Shown: one piece after another, positions 7,734 to 12,799 of the stretch
Layout: each line of letters begins with the position of its first letter
Position numbering within the stretch: the stretch's first letter is position 1
DNA from: Solirubrobacterales bacterium
GTDB lineage: Bacteria; Actinomycetota; Thermoleophilia; Solirubrobacterales; Solirubrobacteraceae
Assembly: GCA_026392325.1 (NCBI GenBank)
Contig: JAPLCH010000084.1
Span: forward strand, 1-12,799
Direction: 5' to 3'
Length of the DNA stretch: 12,799 bases
Notes under the pieces: generated by a model
Databases searched by the model: none
Told to the model about the DNA's origin: nothing
The model's input: only the letters and a program-made list of their open reading frames with translations
Position numbers and translations under genes: made by a program

Positions 7734-7863
7734 CCTGACTGACTGCCCAGCCGTCTGCACGAAGGGAGGGTCGCGTTCGTCTCATCCGGCGCCGTCTGGA
7801 GCGAGCCGGAGGCGGAGCGACGCAGAGCCGGGGAGGCGAACACCGACACTCCACAACCATCAC
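7734..7863. repeat. Repeat module B1 with long imperfect hairpin
   Basis: 130 bp, 2 bp after A2. Head CCTGACTGACTGCCC and tail CACAACCATCAC resemble the ends of A modules, and it shares the AGGGAGGGTCGC core. The core begins an imperfect stem of about 30 bp, 7765-7852. The 5' arm GGAGGGTCGCGTTCG pairs with 3' arm CGAACACCGACACTCC, then the inner arms CTCATCCGGC and GCCGGGGAG. An inner CCGTCT/AGGCGG hairpin is also present. Nearly identical to B2 over 120 bp (one difference seen). Confidence 0.85.
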
Positions 7864-7865
7864 CG

Positions 7866-7995
7866 CCTGACTGACTGCCCAGCCGTCTGCACGAAGGGAG
7901 AGTCGCGTTCGTCTCATCCGGCGCCGTCTGGAGCGAGCCGGAGGCGGAGCGACGCAGAGCCGGGGAGGCGAACACCGACACTCCCCAACGGTCAC
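7866..7995. repeat. Repeat module B2 with long imperfect hairpin
   Basis: 130 bp, a direct copy of B1 with a 132-bp period and one substitution in the first 120 bp (AGGGAGAGTCGC core). The tail CCCAACGGTCAC has diverged slightly. Its stem spans 7897-7984. The near-identity points to a recent duplication or gene conversion. It is the last module before the toxin-antitoxin island. Confidence 0.85.
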
Positions 7996-8044
7996 TTGCG
8001 CGCATGCTGCATCAGTGAATTGGCACAGTTCACCGGAGTGTTGC

Positions 8045-8071
8045 GTATTTCGTATCAGGTATAATTGGCCC
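8045..8071 (+). promoter_or_regulatory. Promoter of the antitoxin-toxin operon with GTAT iterations (candidate operator)
   Basis: A perfect TATAAT -10 box (8060-8065) lies 6 nt before the ATG at 8072, predicting a leaderless transcript. Three GTAT tetramers begin at 8045, 8052 and 8059, a 7-bp period, and the last one overlaps the -10 box. Such iterations are a plausible binding site for the XRE antitoxin, which in these modules usually represses its own promoter. No good -35 box was found. The -10 is clear; the operator role is inference. Confidence 0.6.
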
Positions 8072-8392
8072 ATGACCCCGGCAGCAATGATTCGCACGGC
8101 TCGGCTTGAAGCGGGCCTCACCCAGGCTCAGCTATCCAAACGCGCTGCCACGTCGCAGTCGGCAGTTGCCCTCTATGAGTCTGGGCGCCGCGACCCCAGC
8201 GCGACCACGCTCACACGACTTCTCGCTGCCTCTGGGGCAACTCTTGAACTGCGAACTGGAAGGCAAGCAGTGGTGACGCCTTCGACAGCTGAGCTCGCGC
8301 GGCGCGGGACTGAACTTCTTGCGGTAATCCAGCTTGCCTCGAAGCTCCCTACCCGTCACACCCGTCAGCTCAAGTTTCCCTCTCTCATCTGA
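8072..8392 (+). CDS. XRE-family HTH protein, probable antitoxin
   Basis: A 106-residue protein with an N-terminal XRE/Cro-type helix-turn-helix: AAMIRTARLEAGLTQAQLSKRAATSQSAV... through SGRRDPSATTLTRLLAASG (about residues 4-55). A basic C-terminal tail follows (TRHTRQLKFPSL), which could contact a partner. Its stop overlaps the next gene's start (TGATG), the usual antitoxin-first layout of toxin-antitoxin pairs. It probably neutralises the downstream nucleotidyltransferase and represses the shared promoter. An in-frame GTG at 8015 would add 19 residues, but the perfect TATAAT would then lie inside the gene and the extension looks non-coding. HTH sure; antitoxin role inferred from context. Confidence 0.85.
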   Translation: MTPAAMIRTARLEAGLTQAQLSKRAATSQSAVALYESGRRDPSATTLTRLLAASGATLELRTGRQAVVTPSTAELARRGTELLAVIQLASKLPTRHTRQLKFPSLI

Positions 8393-8934
8393 TGCCATCA
8401 CTCCCCCAGAAGCTGACTCGTTGTCATGAGGCCCTGGACTCAGCCGGAGTCGCGCACGCGTTCGGTGGCGCAATCGCATTGGCTTACTGGACGCAAGACC
8501 CCCGTGGCACGAGCGACCTTGACCTCAATGTCTTCGTTGGCCTTGACCGAATCGAAGAGTGCCTAAGAGCGCTCCCAGCGAAAGTCACCTGTGACGCCGC
8601 AGCCCGCACACAACTTGAGTCTGAGGGCCAAGCCCGACTCTGGTGGGACGAGACTCCGATCGACATATTCCTCAGCACTGTCGAACTCCACTCCCGGGCC
8701 GAAGCCAACATCAGGATGGTCAACTTCGACAAGGGGACAATCCCCGTCGTCGGTCCGGTGGAACTCGCTGCGTTCAAAGTTCTGTTCAACAGAACCCGAG
8801 ACTGGGCCGACCTTGAATCGATGGCCGAGGCCGGCACGCTAGACGCGGCAGAGGTTGCTGTTGCTCTAAGCGGGCTCGTTGATTCGAGCGATTCGCGCCT
8901 TCAACGGCTTACTCACATCGCTGCTGCCCAGTAA
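8392..8934 (+). CDS. Nucleotidyltransferase-fold protein, probable AbiEii/MNT-type toxin
   Basis: 180 residues with the minimal nucleotidyltransferase signature. Gly25-Gly26 (HAFGGAIAL) is followed 15 residues later by Asp42-Leu-Asp44 (SDLDLNVFV), and a third carboxylate is Asp91 (TPIDIFLST). The C-terminal part has Lys129 (ELAAFKVLFNRTRDWADLESM) and Asp137/Asp140, a pattern seen in AbiEii-like proteins. Known toxins of this fold transfer nucleotides to tRNA or other targets and block growth, and some act in phage defence by abortive infection. The start overlaps the antitoxin stop (TGATG), so translation should be coupled. The gene lies in an island bounded by A/B repeat modules, which suggests acquisition. 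Fold confident; toxin function inferred; target unknown. Confidence 0.8.
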   Translation: MPSLPQKLTRCHEALDSAGVAHAFGGAIALAYWTQDPRGTSDLDLNVFVGLDRIEECLRALPAKVTCDAAARTQLESEGQARLWWDETPIDIFLSTVELHSRAEANIRMVNFDKGTIPVVGPVELAAFKVLFNRTRDWADLESMAEAGTLDAAEVAVALSGLVDSSDSRLQRLTHIAAAQ

Positions 8935-8951
8935 TGGAAACGGAGGGCCTG

Positions 8952-9100
8952 TCTGGCTGGCCCGGCGTGGCTGTCTTCAGCAGAGCCTGAAGACAGCAGG
9001 CACTGCCGGTCTGAACAGACCTAAACCGGGCTGAACAACACCCACCCTGAACTAAAGGGATGGTCGCCCAGCTCGGCTCGCTCTTCTAGTACAACGACAC
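8952..9100. repeat. Repeat module A3
   Basis: 149 bp, beginning 17 bp after the toxin stop codon, in the same orientation as A1 and A2. The perfect 11-bp hairpin is kept at 8970-8980 / 8987-8997. The first 70 bp are identical to A1, while the central block matches A2. It is therefore a mosaic of the two upstream copies. It could serve as a 3' structure or terminator for the toxin mRNA. Confidence 0.85.
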
Positions 9101-9103
9101 GGC

Positions 9104-9190
9104 TTGGCTGGCTGGCTGGCCATTGGTCTGCACGAAGGGAGAGTCGCGTTCGTCTCATCCGGCGCCGTCTGGAGCGAGCCGGAGACGGAG
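9104..9190. repeat. Truncated repeat module B3
   Basis: The head is an expanded TGGC tract (TTGGCTGGCTGGCTGGCC) with B-type sequence from 9126 (GTCTGCACGAAGGGAGAGTC). Homology to B1/B2 stops near 9190, so the 3' arm of the hairpin and the module tail are missing. About 47 bp of unrelated sequence follow before the 3' end of the RCC1 gene. It may be a decayed array end or a breakpoint. Confidence 0.75.
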
Positions 9191-9237
9191 GTCCGAGTCA
9201 ACCGAATGAAAGTGGTGCTCAGCCGGGCTTGGAAGAT

Positions 9238-10401
9238 TCAATAGGCAGGGTAGATTCCACCAACGACCACTGGAGTCTTGCGCAGGGTGAAAGTCCCGTC
9301 ACCCAGCTGTCCCGCGTAGTTCGCTCCCCAACGGGCGTAACCGGCGGAAATTGACTTCGCTCCGGTCACTCCCAGAACACTGACGGGCGTCTTCTTTGTG
9401 ACCGTCGTGCCATCACCAAGTGGCCCAGAGACGTTTCCGCCCCAACACTTCACAGCCCCGCCTGACACGAGCGCGCAGGTGTGGCCATAACCGGCCGAAA
9501 CCTTTGTGGCGCCAGAGAGACCCGTAACAGCCACCGGAAGCCGGTTGACCAAGGGAAATCCGCCATTCCCAATCTGACCAAGACCATTGGCGCCCCAGCA
9601 CTTGACTGCGCCAGCGGCCACAACAGCACATGTGTGCACGGAGCCAGCATCAATTGCGGTTGCGCCTGTAAGCCCGCTGACCTTAACCGGGGTCATTCGC
9701 CTCAACGTAGCCGTGCCATCGCCGAGTTGACCGTAGACGTCACCTCCCCAACATTTGACGGCCCCAAGAGCAACGATTGCGCATGTATGTGCGTCCCCAG
9801 CAGCTATCGCCGTCGCACCGGTCACTCCGGATACCGTCACAACCTTCTTGCGCAAGAGGATCGTTCCGTCCCCCAGTTGCCCAATCGTGTTTGAACCCCA
9901 GCACTTGACTGCCCCGGCCTTGACGATCGCGCAGGAATGGGCCTTGCCGGCGGTCACGGCCGTTGCCCCGGAAACACCAATCACATCGACGAGTCGGGTC
10001 CGGGTGGTTGTAGTGCCATCGCCAAGCTGCAGACTCATGTTCAGTCCCCAGCAGCCAACCCATCCTCCTATTTGCCCGACCACACATGTGTGGTCAGCTC
10101 CAGCTGCAACCGATTGCGCCTTCACGTACCCCGAGCCGTTCGAATCACTCACTGGCAGGGCCGAATTGTGCGCCTTGTAGGTGGCATCGCCGAGTTGACC
10201 CAAAGTGTTCCTTCCCCAACAGAGAACCAGCCCGTCCAGGCCCAGTGAACATGAGTGACCATCGCCTGTGGCAACCAATCCGTCAACTGGGGTGGTTGTG
10301 GCGCCCAAGGAAAGGGTCGGAGTTAAGAGCGCAACTCCGCAGGCCAGAAACGCTGCGACAGAAATCTTCTTAAGCCGGCCGTAAGGCGACGGTTGTGACA
10401 T
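9238..10401 (-). CDS. Secreted RCC1-type beta-propeller repeat protein, last blade shortened
   Basis: 387 residues. An N-terminal Sec signal peptide (basic YGRLKK, hydrophobic VAAFLACGVALL, likely cleavage after Ala34 in SLGA) is followed by seven RCC1/ALPHA-type repeats. Their pattern is HTCAxV...GAVKCWG.N..GQLGDGT...PV.V.G..GA..I.AG. Seven matches the usual seven-bladed propeller. Two Cys per repeat (HTC and KCWG) could form disulfides outside the cell. The seventh repeat reads GYARWGANYAGQLGDGT and lacks about 12 residues including both Cys. Start 10401 is preferred because GGAGGAG lies 7 nt upstream; an ATG 12 codons earlier is not supported. Such proteins bind partners or carbohydrates; the ligand here is unknown. 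The gene stands alone, next to the repeat array. Confidence 0.88.
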   Translation of the reverse strand: MSQPSPYGRLKKISVAAFLACGVALLTPTLSLGATTTPVDGLVATGDGHSCSLGLDGLVLCWGRNTLGQLGDATYKAHNSALPVSDSNGSGYVKAQSVAAGADHTCVVGQIGGWVGCWGLNMSLQLGDGTTTTRTRLVDVIGVSGATAVTAGKAHSCAIVKAGAVKCWGSNTIGQLGDGTILLRKKVVTVSGVTGATAIAAGDAHTCAIVALGAVKCWGGDVYGQLGDGTATLRRMTPVKVSGLTGATAIDAGSVHTCAVVAAGAVKCWGANGLGQIGNGGFPLVNRLPVAVTGLSGATKVSAGYGHTCALVSGGAVKCWGGNVSGPLGDGTTVTKKTPVSVLGVTGAKSISAGYARWGANYAGQLGDGTFTLRKTPVVVGGIYPAY

Positions 10402-10465
10402 GTCTGTTCTCCTCCCCGGAGCACTGCATAAATGCAAGGATAGAAATACTCAGTAACAGTTGCCG
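10402..10465 (-). promoter_or_regulatory. 5' region of the RCC1 gene: strong RBS, palindrome, weak -10 candidate
   Basis: On the minus strand GGAGGAG (10415-10409) lies 7 nt before the ATG at 10401 and decides the start. Upstream is the perfect palindrome TGCAT-AA-ATGCA (10425-10436), a possible operator or short hairpin. TATCCT (10442-10437) could be a -10 box, but the matching -35 (CGGCAA) is poor. The RBS is well supported; the other elements are weak. Confidence 0.5.
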
Positions 10466-10578
10466 ACATTACTTGACTCCCCTGCTGAGGTCAACGGGTG
10501 GACACCGACGCGCGCCCAGGTGATCCCCTTAACCTCGTCAGCCTAGGTCGCTCGACCGGCTGGCAGGAAACAGACCTG
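10443..10578. other. Intergenic spacer between the meaB 3' end and the RCC1 gene
   Basis: About 136 bp without a gene. It includes an inverted repeat GGTCG-CT-CGACC (10546-10557) about 20 nt beyond the meaB stop. This could be part of a terminator but has no U-tract. Nothing else recognisable. Confidence 0.35.
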
Positions 10579-11538
10579 TCACCCGTCGTTAAGTCCTTTG
10601 AGAATCTCACTGGCAGCTGAGGCAGGATCAAGCTTTCGCTCAGCCACCTGTTCGATCAACTCGGCAAATCTCGGATCAGCATCAATCTTGGCTTCAAGCT
10701 CACGGCGAATGCGGCCCGTCGCGATTGACAGCACTTCCGAGCGAAGGTTTCTGCTCCTGCGCTCAACAAGCGTTCCCTCTGCTTCAAGGAAGGCGCGGTG
10801 CTCGTCAAGCTTCTCAATCAGCTCATCAATGCCCTTGTGATGAACGGCCTCAGTCTTGACGATCGGCGGCATCCAGCCACCGCGAGGGTTCAGTGACAGT
10901 ACGCCGCGGATCTCCCGGACCATTGTCTCTGTAAGCGGATGATCGGCCTTGTTGACAACGATCACGTCGGGGATCTCCATCACACCGGCCTTGAGCGCCT
11001 GGATCGAATCACCGGATCCGGGCATCAAAACCAGAACAACCGTGTCCGCATGGTTGATGATGTCGACCTCCGCCTGTCCAACGCCAACGGTTTCCAGCAG
11101 GACAAGGTCCTTGCCGGCAGCATCAATCAGCAGTGCGGCCTGAAGTGCTGCCTCGGCCAATCCACCAAGTGCACCGCGGTTGGCCATTGAGCGAATGAAA
11201 ACCTCTGGGTCAAGAAAGTGGTCTGTCAGACGAATGCGATCGCCAAGCAACGCGCCGTGCGTGAAAGGTGATGAAGGATCAATTGACAGGACGCCAATGC
11301 TGGTCCCGCGGTCTCGCTCTGCCCGCGTCAGCGCACTGATCAGAGTGCTCTTGCCCGCACCCGGCGCACCGGTCAGTCCGACAACGCGTGCCTTGCCGGT
11401 CTTTGGGTAGATCTTGCGCACAAGTTCCCAGCCTCGAGCGTCATCGTCCTCAACCCAGGAGATCGCGCGCGCAAGCGCACGCCTGTCACCTGCGAGGAGT
11501 TGCTCTGCCAGTTCGTCAGCTGTATTGGGCCGTGCCAT
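10579..11538 (-). CDS. meaB: MeaB/ArgK-family G-protein chaperone of B12-dependent mutases
   Basis: 319 residues, the usual MeaB length. The P-loop GAPGAGKST is at 57-65. SIDPSSPFTHGALLGDRIR and FIRSMANRGALGGLA are typical switch-region motifs. ETVGVGQAE (149-157) carries the switch II/Walker B element, and NKAD (196-199) gives guanine specificity. A helical dimerisation tail follows. MeaB proteins use GTP to gate adenosylcobalamin loading and to protect or repair methylmalonyl-CoA, isobutyryl-CoA and related mutases. The obvious client here is the mutase at 1-1555, about 9 kb away in a different operon. The start at 11538 (MARPNTADELAEQLL) matches family N-termini; an upstream extension to 11622 looks non-coding. 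It is divergent from the acyltransferase gene. Confidence 0.95.
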   Translation of the reverse strand: MARPNTADELAEQLLAGDRRALARAISWVEDDDARGWELVRKIYPKTGKARVVGLTGAPGAGKSTLISALTRAERDRGTSIGVLSIDPSSPFTHGALLGDRIRLTDHFLDPEVFIRSMANRGALGGLAEAALQAALLIDAAGKDLVLLETVGVGQAEVDIINHADTVVLVLMPGSGDSIQALKAGVMEIPDVIVVNKADHPLTETMVREIRGVLSLNPRGGWMPPIVKTEAVHHKGIDELIEKLDEHRAFLEAEGTLVERRSRNLRSEVLSIATGRIRRELEAKIDADPRFAELIEQVAERKLDPASAASEILKGLNDG

Positions 11539-11616
11539 GCCCTGCGGATAATGCCAGCCTCGGCCACCGATCCCGGTCCCGACGATGCCTCGACTCCAAA
11601 AGAGCGTGCCGCGACT

Positions 11617-11629
11617 TACCATCCAACGC
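11617..11629 (+). promoter_or_regulatory. Candidate -10 box for leaderless acyltransferase mRNA
   Basis: TACCAT (11617-11622) fits TANNNT and is followed by 7 nt, then GTG at 11630. This is the same geometry as upstream of the aminopeptidase at 4777. No -35 box is recognisable, so this is suggestive only. Confidence 0.3.
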
Positions 11630-12328
11630 GTGAAACCTCTTACGAGCGACAGAAGCGCAACCGCGGAACCTCAGGCGTCAGACCCGAAGATTCAGCGCCT
11701 TGCCCCTGCCCCACTTCATGGCGGACCGCTGGTGATGCTGCGCTTCATGGCCCACAACCACATGTTCAGCTTCGAATACGCGCGACTGATCCTGCGCTGG
11801 GTTTGGCTTAAAGCCCGCTGGCGTGGCCGCCTTGTCACCGACGGCATTTGCTTCGTCTGCCCGAATGTCACCTTTGAGATCGGCAAGAACGCCAAGGTCC
11901 ACCTTGGCCGCTGGTCGTGGATCGGCGATGGTTGCAAGATCCGCTCACATGAGGGCGAGGTTGTAATCGGGGCAAAGACTGTTCTCGGCCAGGAGTGCAC
12001 GATCAGCTCCTTCCAACATGTTTCAATCGGCCGCGAGTGCATCCTTGCTGACCGCGTGATGCTGATCGACTTTGACCATGGCGTTGTGGATGTTGAGAAG
12101 CCCATTCGCGTTCAGGGCATTTACAAGCGCGACGTCAAGGTTGGCCACAACTGCTGGATTGGCTACGGCGCCTGCATCTTGCGTGGGGTGACCGTCGGCA
12201 ACAACTCAGTCGTTGGCACCAACTCAGTTGTCACCAAGGACGTCCCGGAGAACGCTGTCATCGGTGGCGTTCCGGCCAAGGTCCTGCGCATGCGTGACGA
12301 GCCCACGCAGATGACTTGGGGCGATTGA
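11630..12328 (+). CDS. Left-handed beta-helix (hexapeptide-repeat) acyltransferase
   Basis: About 232 residues. The N-terminal part ends in a basic/aromatic helix-like segment (HMFSFEYARLILRWVWLKAR) that could associate with the membrane. A left-handed beta-helix of hexapeptide repeats follows (VTFEIGKNAKVHLGR, VVIGAKTVLGQECTI, VSIGRECILADRV, VTVGNNSVVGTNSVV). FDHG, with its probable catalytic His, precedes a loop and VGHNCWIGYGA, and IGGVPAKVLR closes the fold. This is the WbbJ/WcaF/maltose-acetyltransferase type, which O-acetylates sugars using acetyl-CoA. The neighbouring convergent glycosyltransferase suggests glycan modification. The start is uncertain. GTG 11630 is chosen for the TANNNT box; ATG 11585 and ATG 11735 are alternatives, the latter starting just before the conserved part. 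Confidence 0.88.
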   Translation: MKPLTSDRSATAEPQASDPKIQRLAPAPLHGGPLVMLRFMAHNHMFSFEYARLILRWVWLKARWRGRLVTDGICFVCPNVTFEIGKNAKVHLGRWSWIGDGCKIRSHEGEVVIGAKTVLGQECTISSFQHVSIGRECILADRVMLIDFDHGVVDVEKPIRVQGIYKRDVKVGHNCWIGYGACILRGVTVGNNSVVGTNSVVTKDVPENAVIGGVPAKVLRMRDEPTQMTWGD

Positions 12329-12378
12329 CCCAACTCCCCCAGTGGCTCCCGCAGGAACGGTAAGCGGAAGGCGCGGGT

Positions 12379-12799
12379 TCAGGAAGCGGCAGGAGACTTG
12401 GCCTGCTGGCCAAGAACATCCGTGTACACATCCGCAGTGCTGCGGGCTACATCCGCCCAGTCGAAGCTCAGTACATGCTCGGAGGCTTCAGCAACAAGCC
12501 TGTCTCGAAGCGCGTCATCAGTGAGCAGGCGCTCGATCATGATCGCAAGGTGTTCCGCGTCGCCGCCGTTGAAGCGCAAGCCGACCTTGTCGCCCTCAGG
12601 CACAACCTCACGCAGGCCGCCGGTGTCAGCAACGATTGTTGGGCAGCCTGATGCCATCGCTTCAAGTGCCACAAGTCCGAACGGTTCGTAAAGGCTTGGC
12701 ACAACTGTGAGGTCAGCGATTCGGTAGAGGGAGTGAAGCGCGTCATCCCCAATCCAGCCGAGGAACGTGCCGTGATCGTCAAGCCCAAGCTCGGTGGCC
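12379..12799 (-). CDS. GT4-family glycosyltransferase, C-terminal part (5' end beyond window)
   Basis: The reading frame is open from the right edge to the stop at 12379, giving about 139 C-terminal residues of a GT-B glycosyltransferase. The nucleotide-sugar-binding motif is PSLYEPFGLVALEAMASG (E-P-F-G...E), followed by PTIVADTGGLREVV and a region resembling GDAEHLAIMIERLL. The upstream part, FLGWIGDDALHSLYRIADLTVV, is typical of the second Rossmann domain (G-x-(I/V)-x-D/...L..LY..AD). It transfers a sugar from an activated donor; donor and acceptor cannot be told from this fragment. It converges on the acyltransferase gene with a 50-bp gap that shows no clear terminator. The short GTG start at 12702 would be internal to the domain and is rejected. 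Confidence 0.9.
   Translation of the reverse strand, partial: ATELGLDDHGTFLGWIGDDALHSLYRIADLTVVPSLYEPFGLVALEAMASGCPTIVADTGGLREVVPEGDKVGLRFNGGDAEHLAIMIERLLTDDALRDRLVAEASEHVLSFDWADVARSTADVYTDVLGQQAKSPAAS

Larger units (their letters stand above)
7391..8044. other. Intergenic region of about 650 bp made of structured repeat modules
   Basis: No credible protein gene lies between the acyl-CoA dehydrogenase and the antitoxin. The stretch is almost entirely four tandem repeat modules (A1, A2, B1, B2, listed separately) with 2-3 bp between them. Open frames here encode the same low-complexity peptide twice, because they are read through duplicated modules in several frames, so they are not annotated. 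A unique segment of about 50 bp (7996-8044) precedes the antitoxin promoter. Confidence 0.7.

Noticed and set aside
8015..8071. GTG start for the HTH gene
   Set aside because: It would place a perfect TATAAT and the GTAT iterations inside the coding sequence, and the extra residues are not HTH-like.
7652..8121. Minus-strand open frames encoding a peptide repeated twice
   Set aside because: They are read through duplicated B modules in more than one frame, with no RBS and low-complexity Arg/Ser-rich products. The repeat is at DNA level.
7425..9190. CRISPR array
   Set aside because: Units are 130-155 bp and abut with 2-3 bp; there are no short repeats alternating with unique spacers and no cas genes.
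7425..9190. Integron attC sites
   Set aside because: The module layout is cassette-like, but I found no RYYYAAC/GTTRRRY core pairs at module ends and no integrase in the window. Kept only as an analogy.

Overview
The window comes from a GC-rich bacterial chromosome, most likely an actinobacterium. Thermoleophilia would fit, but that placement is inference from gene content and from memory of similar proteins, not from a search. Most genes are ordinary acyl-CoA metabolism. The accessory part is a repeat-rich stretch at 7391-9237 that carries a probable toxin-antitoxin pair.

Left part (1-4711, minus strand): a tightly packed operon transcribed right to left. It runs acetyl-CoA acetyltransferase (thiolase), HAD-IB phosphatase, acyl-CoA dehydrogenase, then the catalytic barrel subunit of a B12-dependent acyl-CoA mutase, which runs off the left edge. 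Gaps are 9 bp, a 4-bp ATGA overlap and 11 bp. The mutase carries Phe80 and Gln197, the residues that distinguish isobutyryl-CoA mutase from methylmalonyl-CoA mutase (Tyr and Arg there). The operon may therefore join isobutyryl-CoA to butyryl-CoA, crotonyl-CoA and finally acetyl-CoA. The hydratase and hydroxyacyl-CoA dehydrogenase steps would have to be encoded elsewhere.

Middle (4764-7390, plus strand): a divergent two-gene operon of an M17 leucyl aminopeptidase and a second acyl-CoA dehydrogenase.

Repeat region (7391-9237): six head-to-tail modules of about 130-155 bp in two sequence classes, A and B, in the order A1-A2-B1-B2-[XRE antitoxin plus nucleotidyltransferase toxin]-A3-B3. All modules start with TGGC/TGAC tetramers. 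Complete ones contain an AGGGAGGGTCGC-like core (single-base variants in some copies) and end in an ACAAC...CAC-like tail. They contain strong inverted repeats. The last one is truncated. No integrase or transposase is visible.

Right part (9238-12799): a secreted RCC1-type propeller protein whose seventh repeat has lost about 12 residues, then MeaB (the G-protein chaperone of B12-dependent mutases, probably serving the mutase at the left edge). A divergent left-handed beta-helix acyltransferase follows, and last a GT4 glycosyltransferase running off the right edge.

Three genes (aminopeptidase, antitoxin, acyltransferase) have a TANNNT -10 box 6-7 nt before the start codon, the pattern of leaderless actinobacterial transcripts. 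No rRNA, tRNA or CRISPR array was seen.
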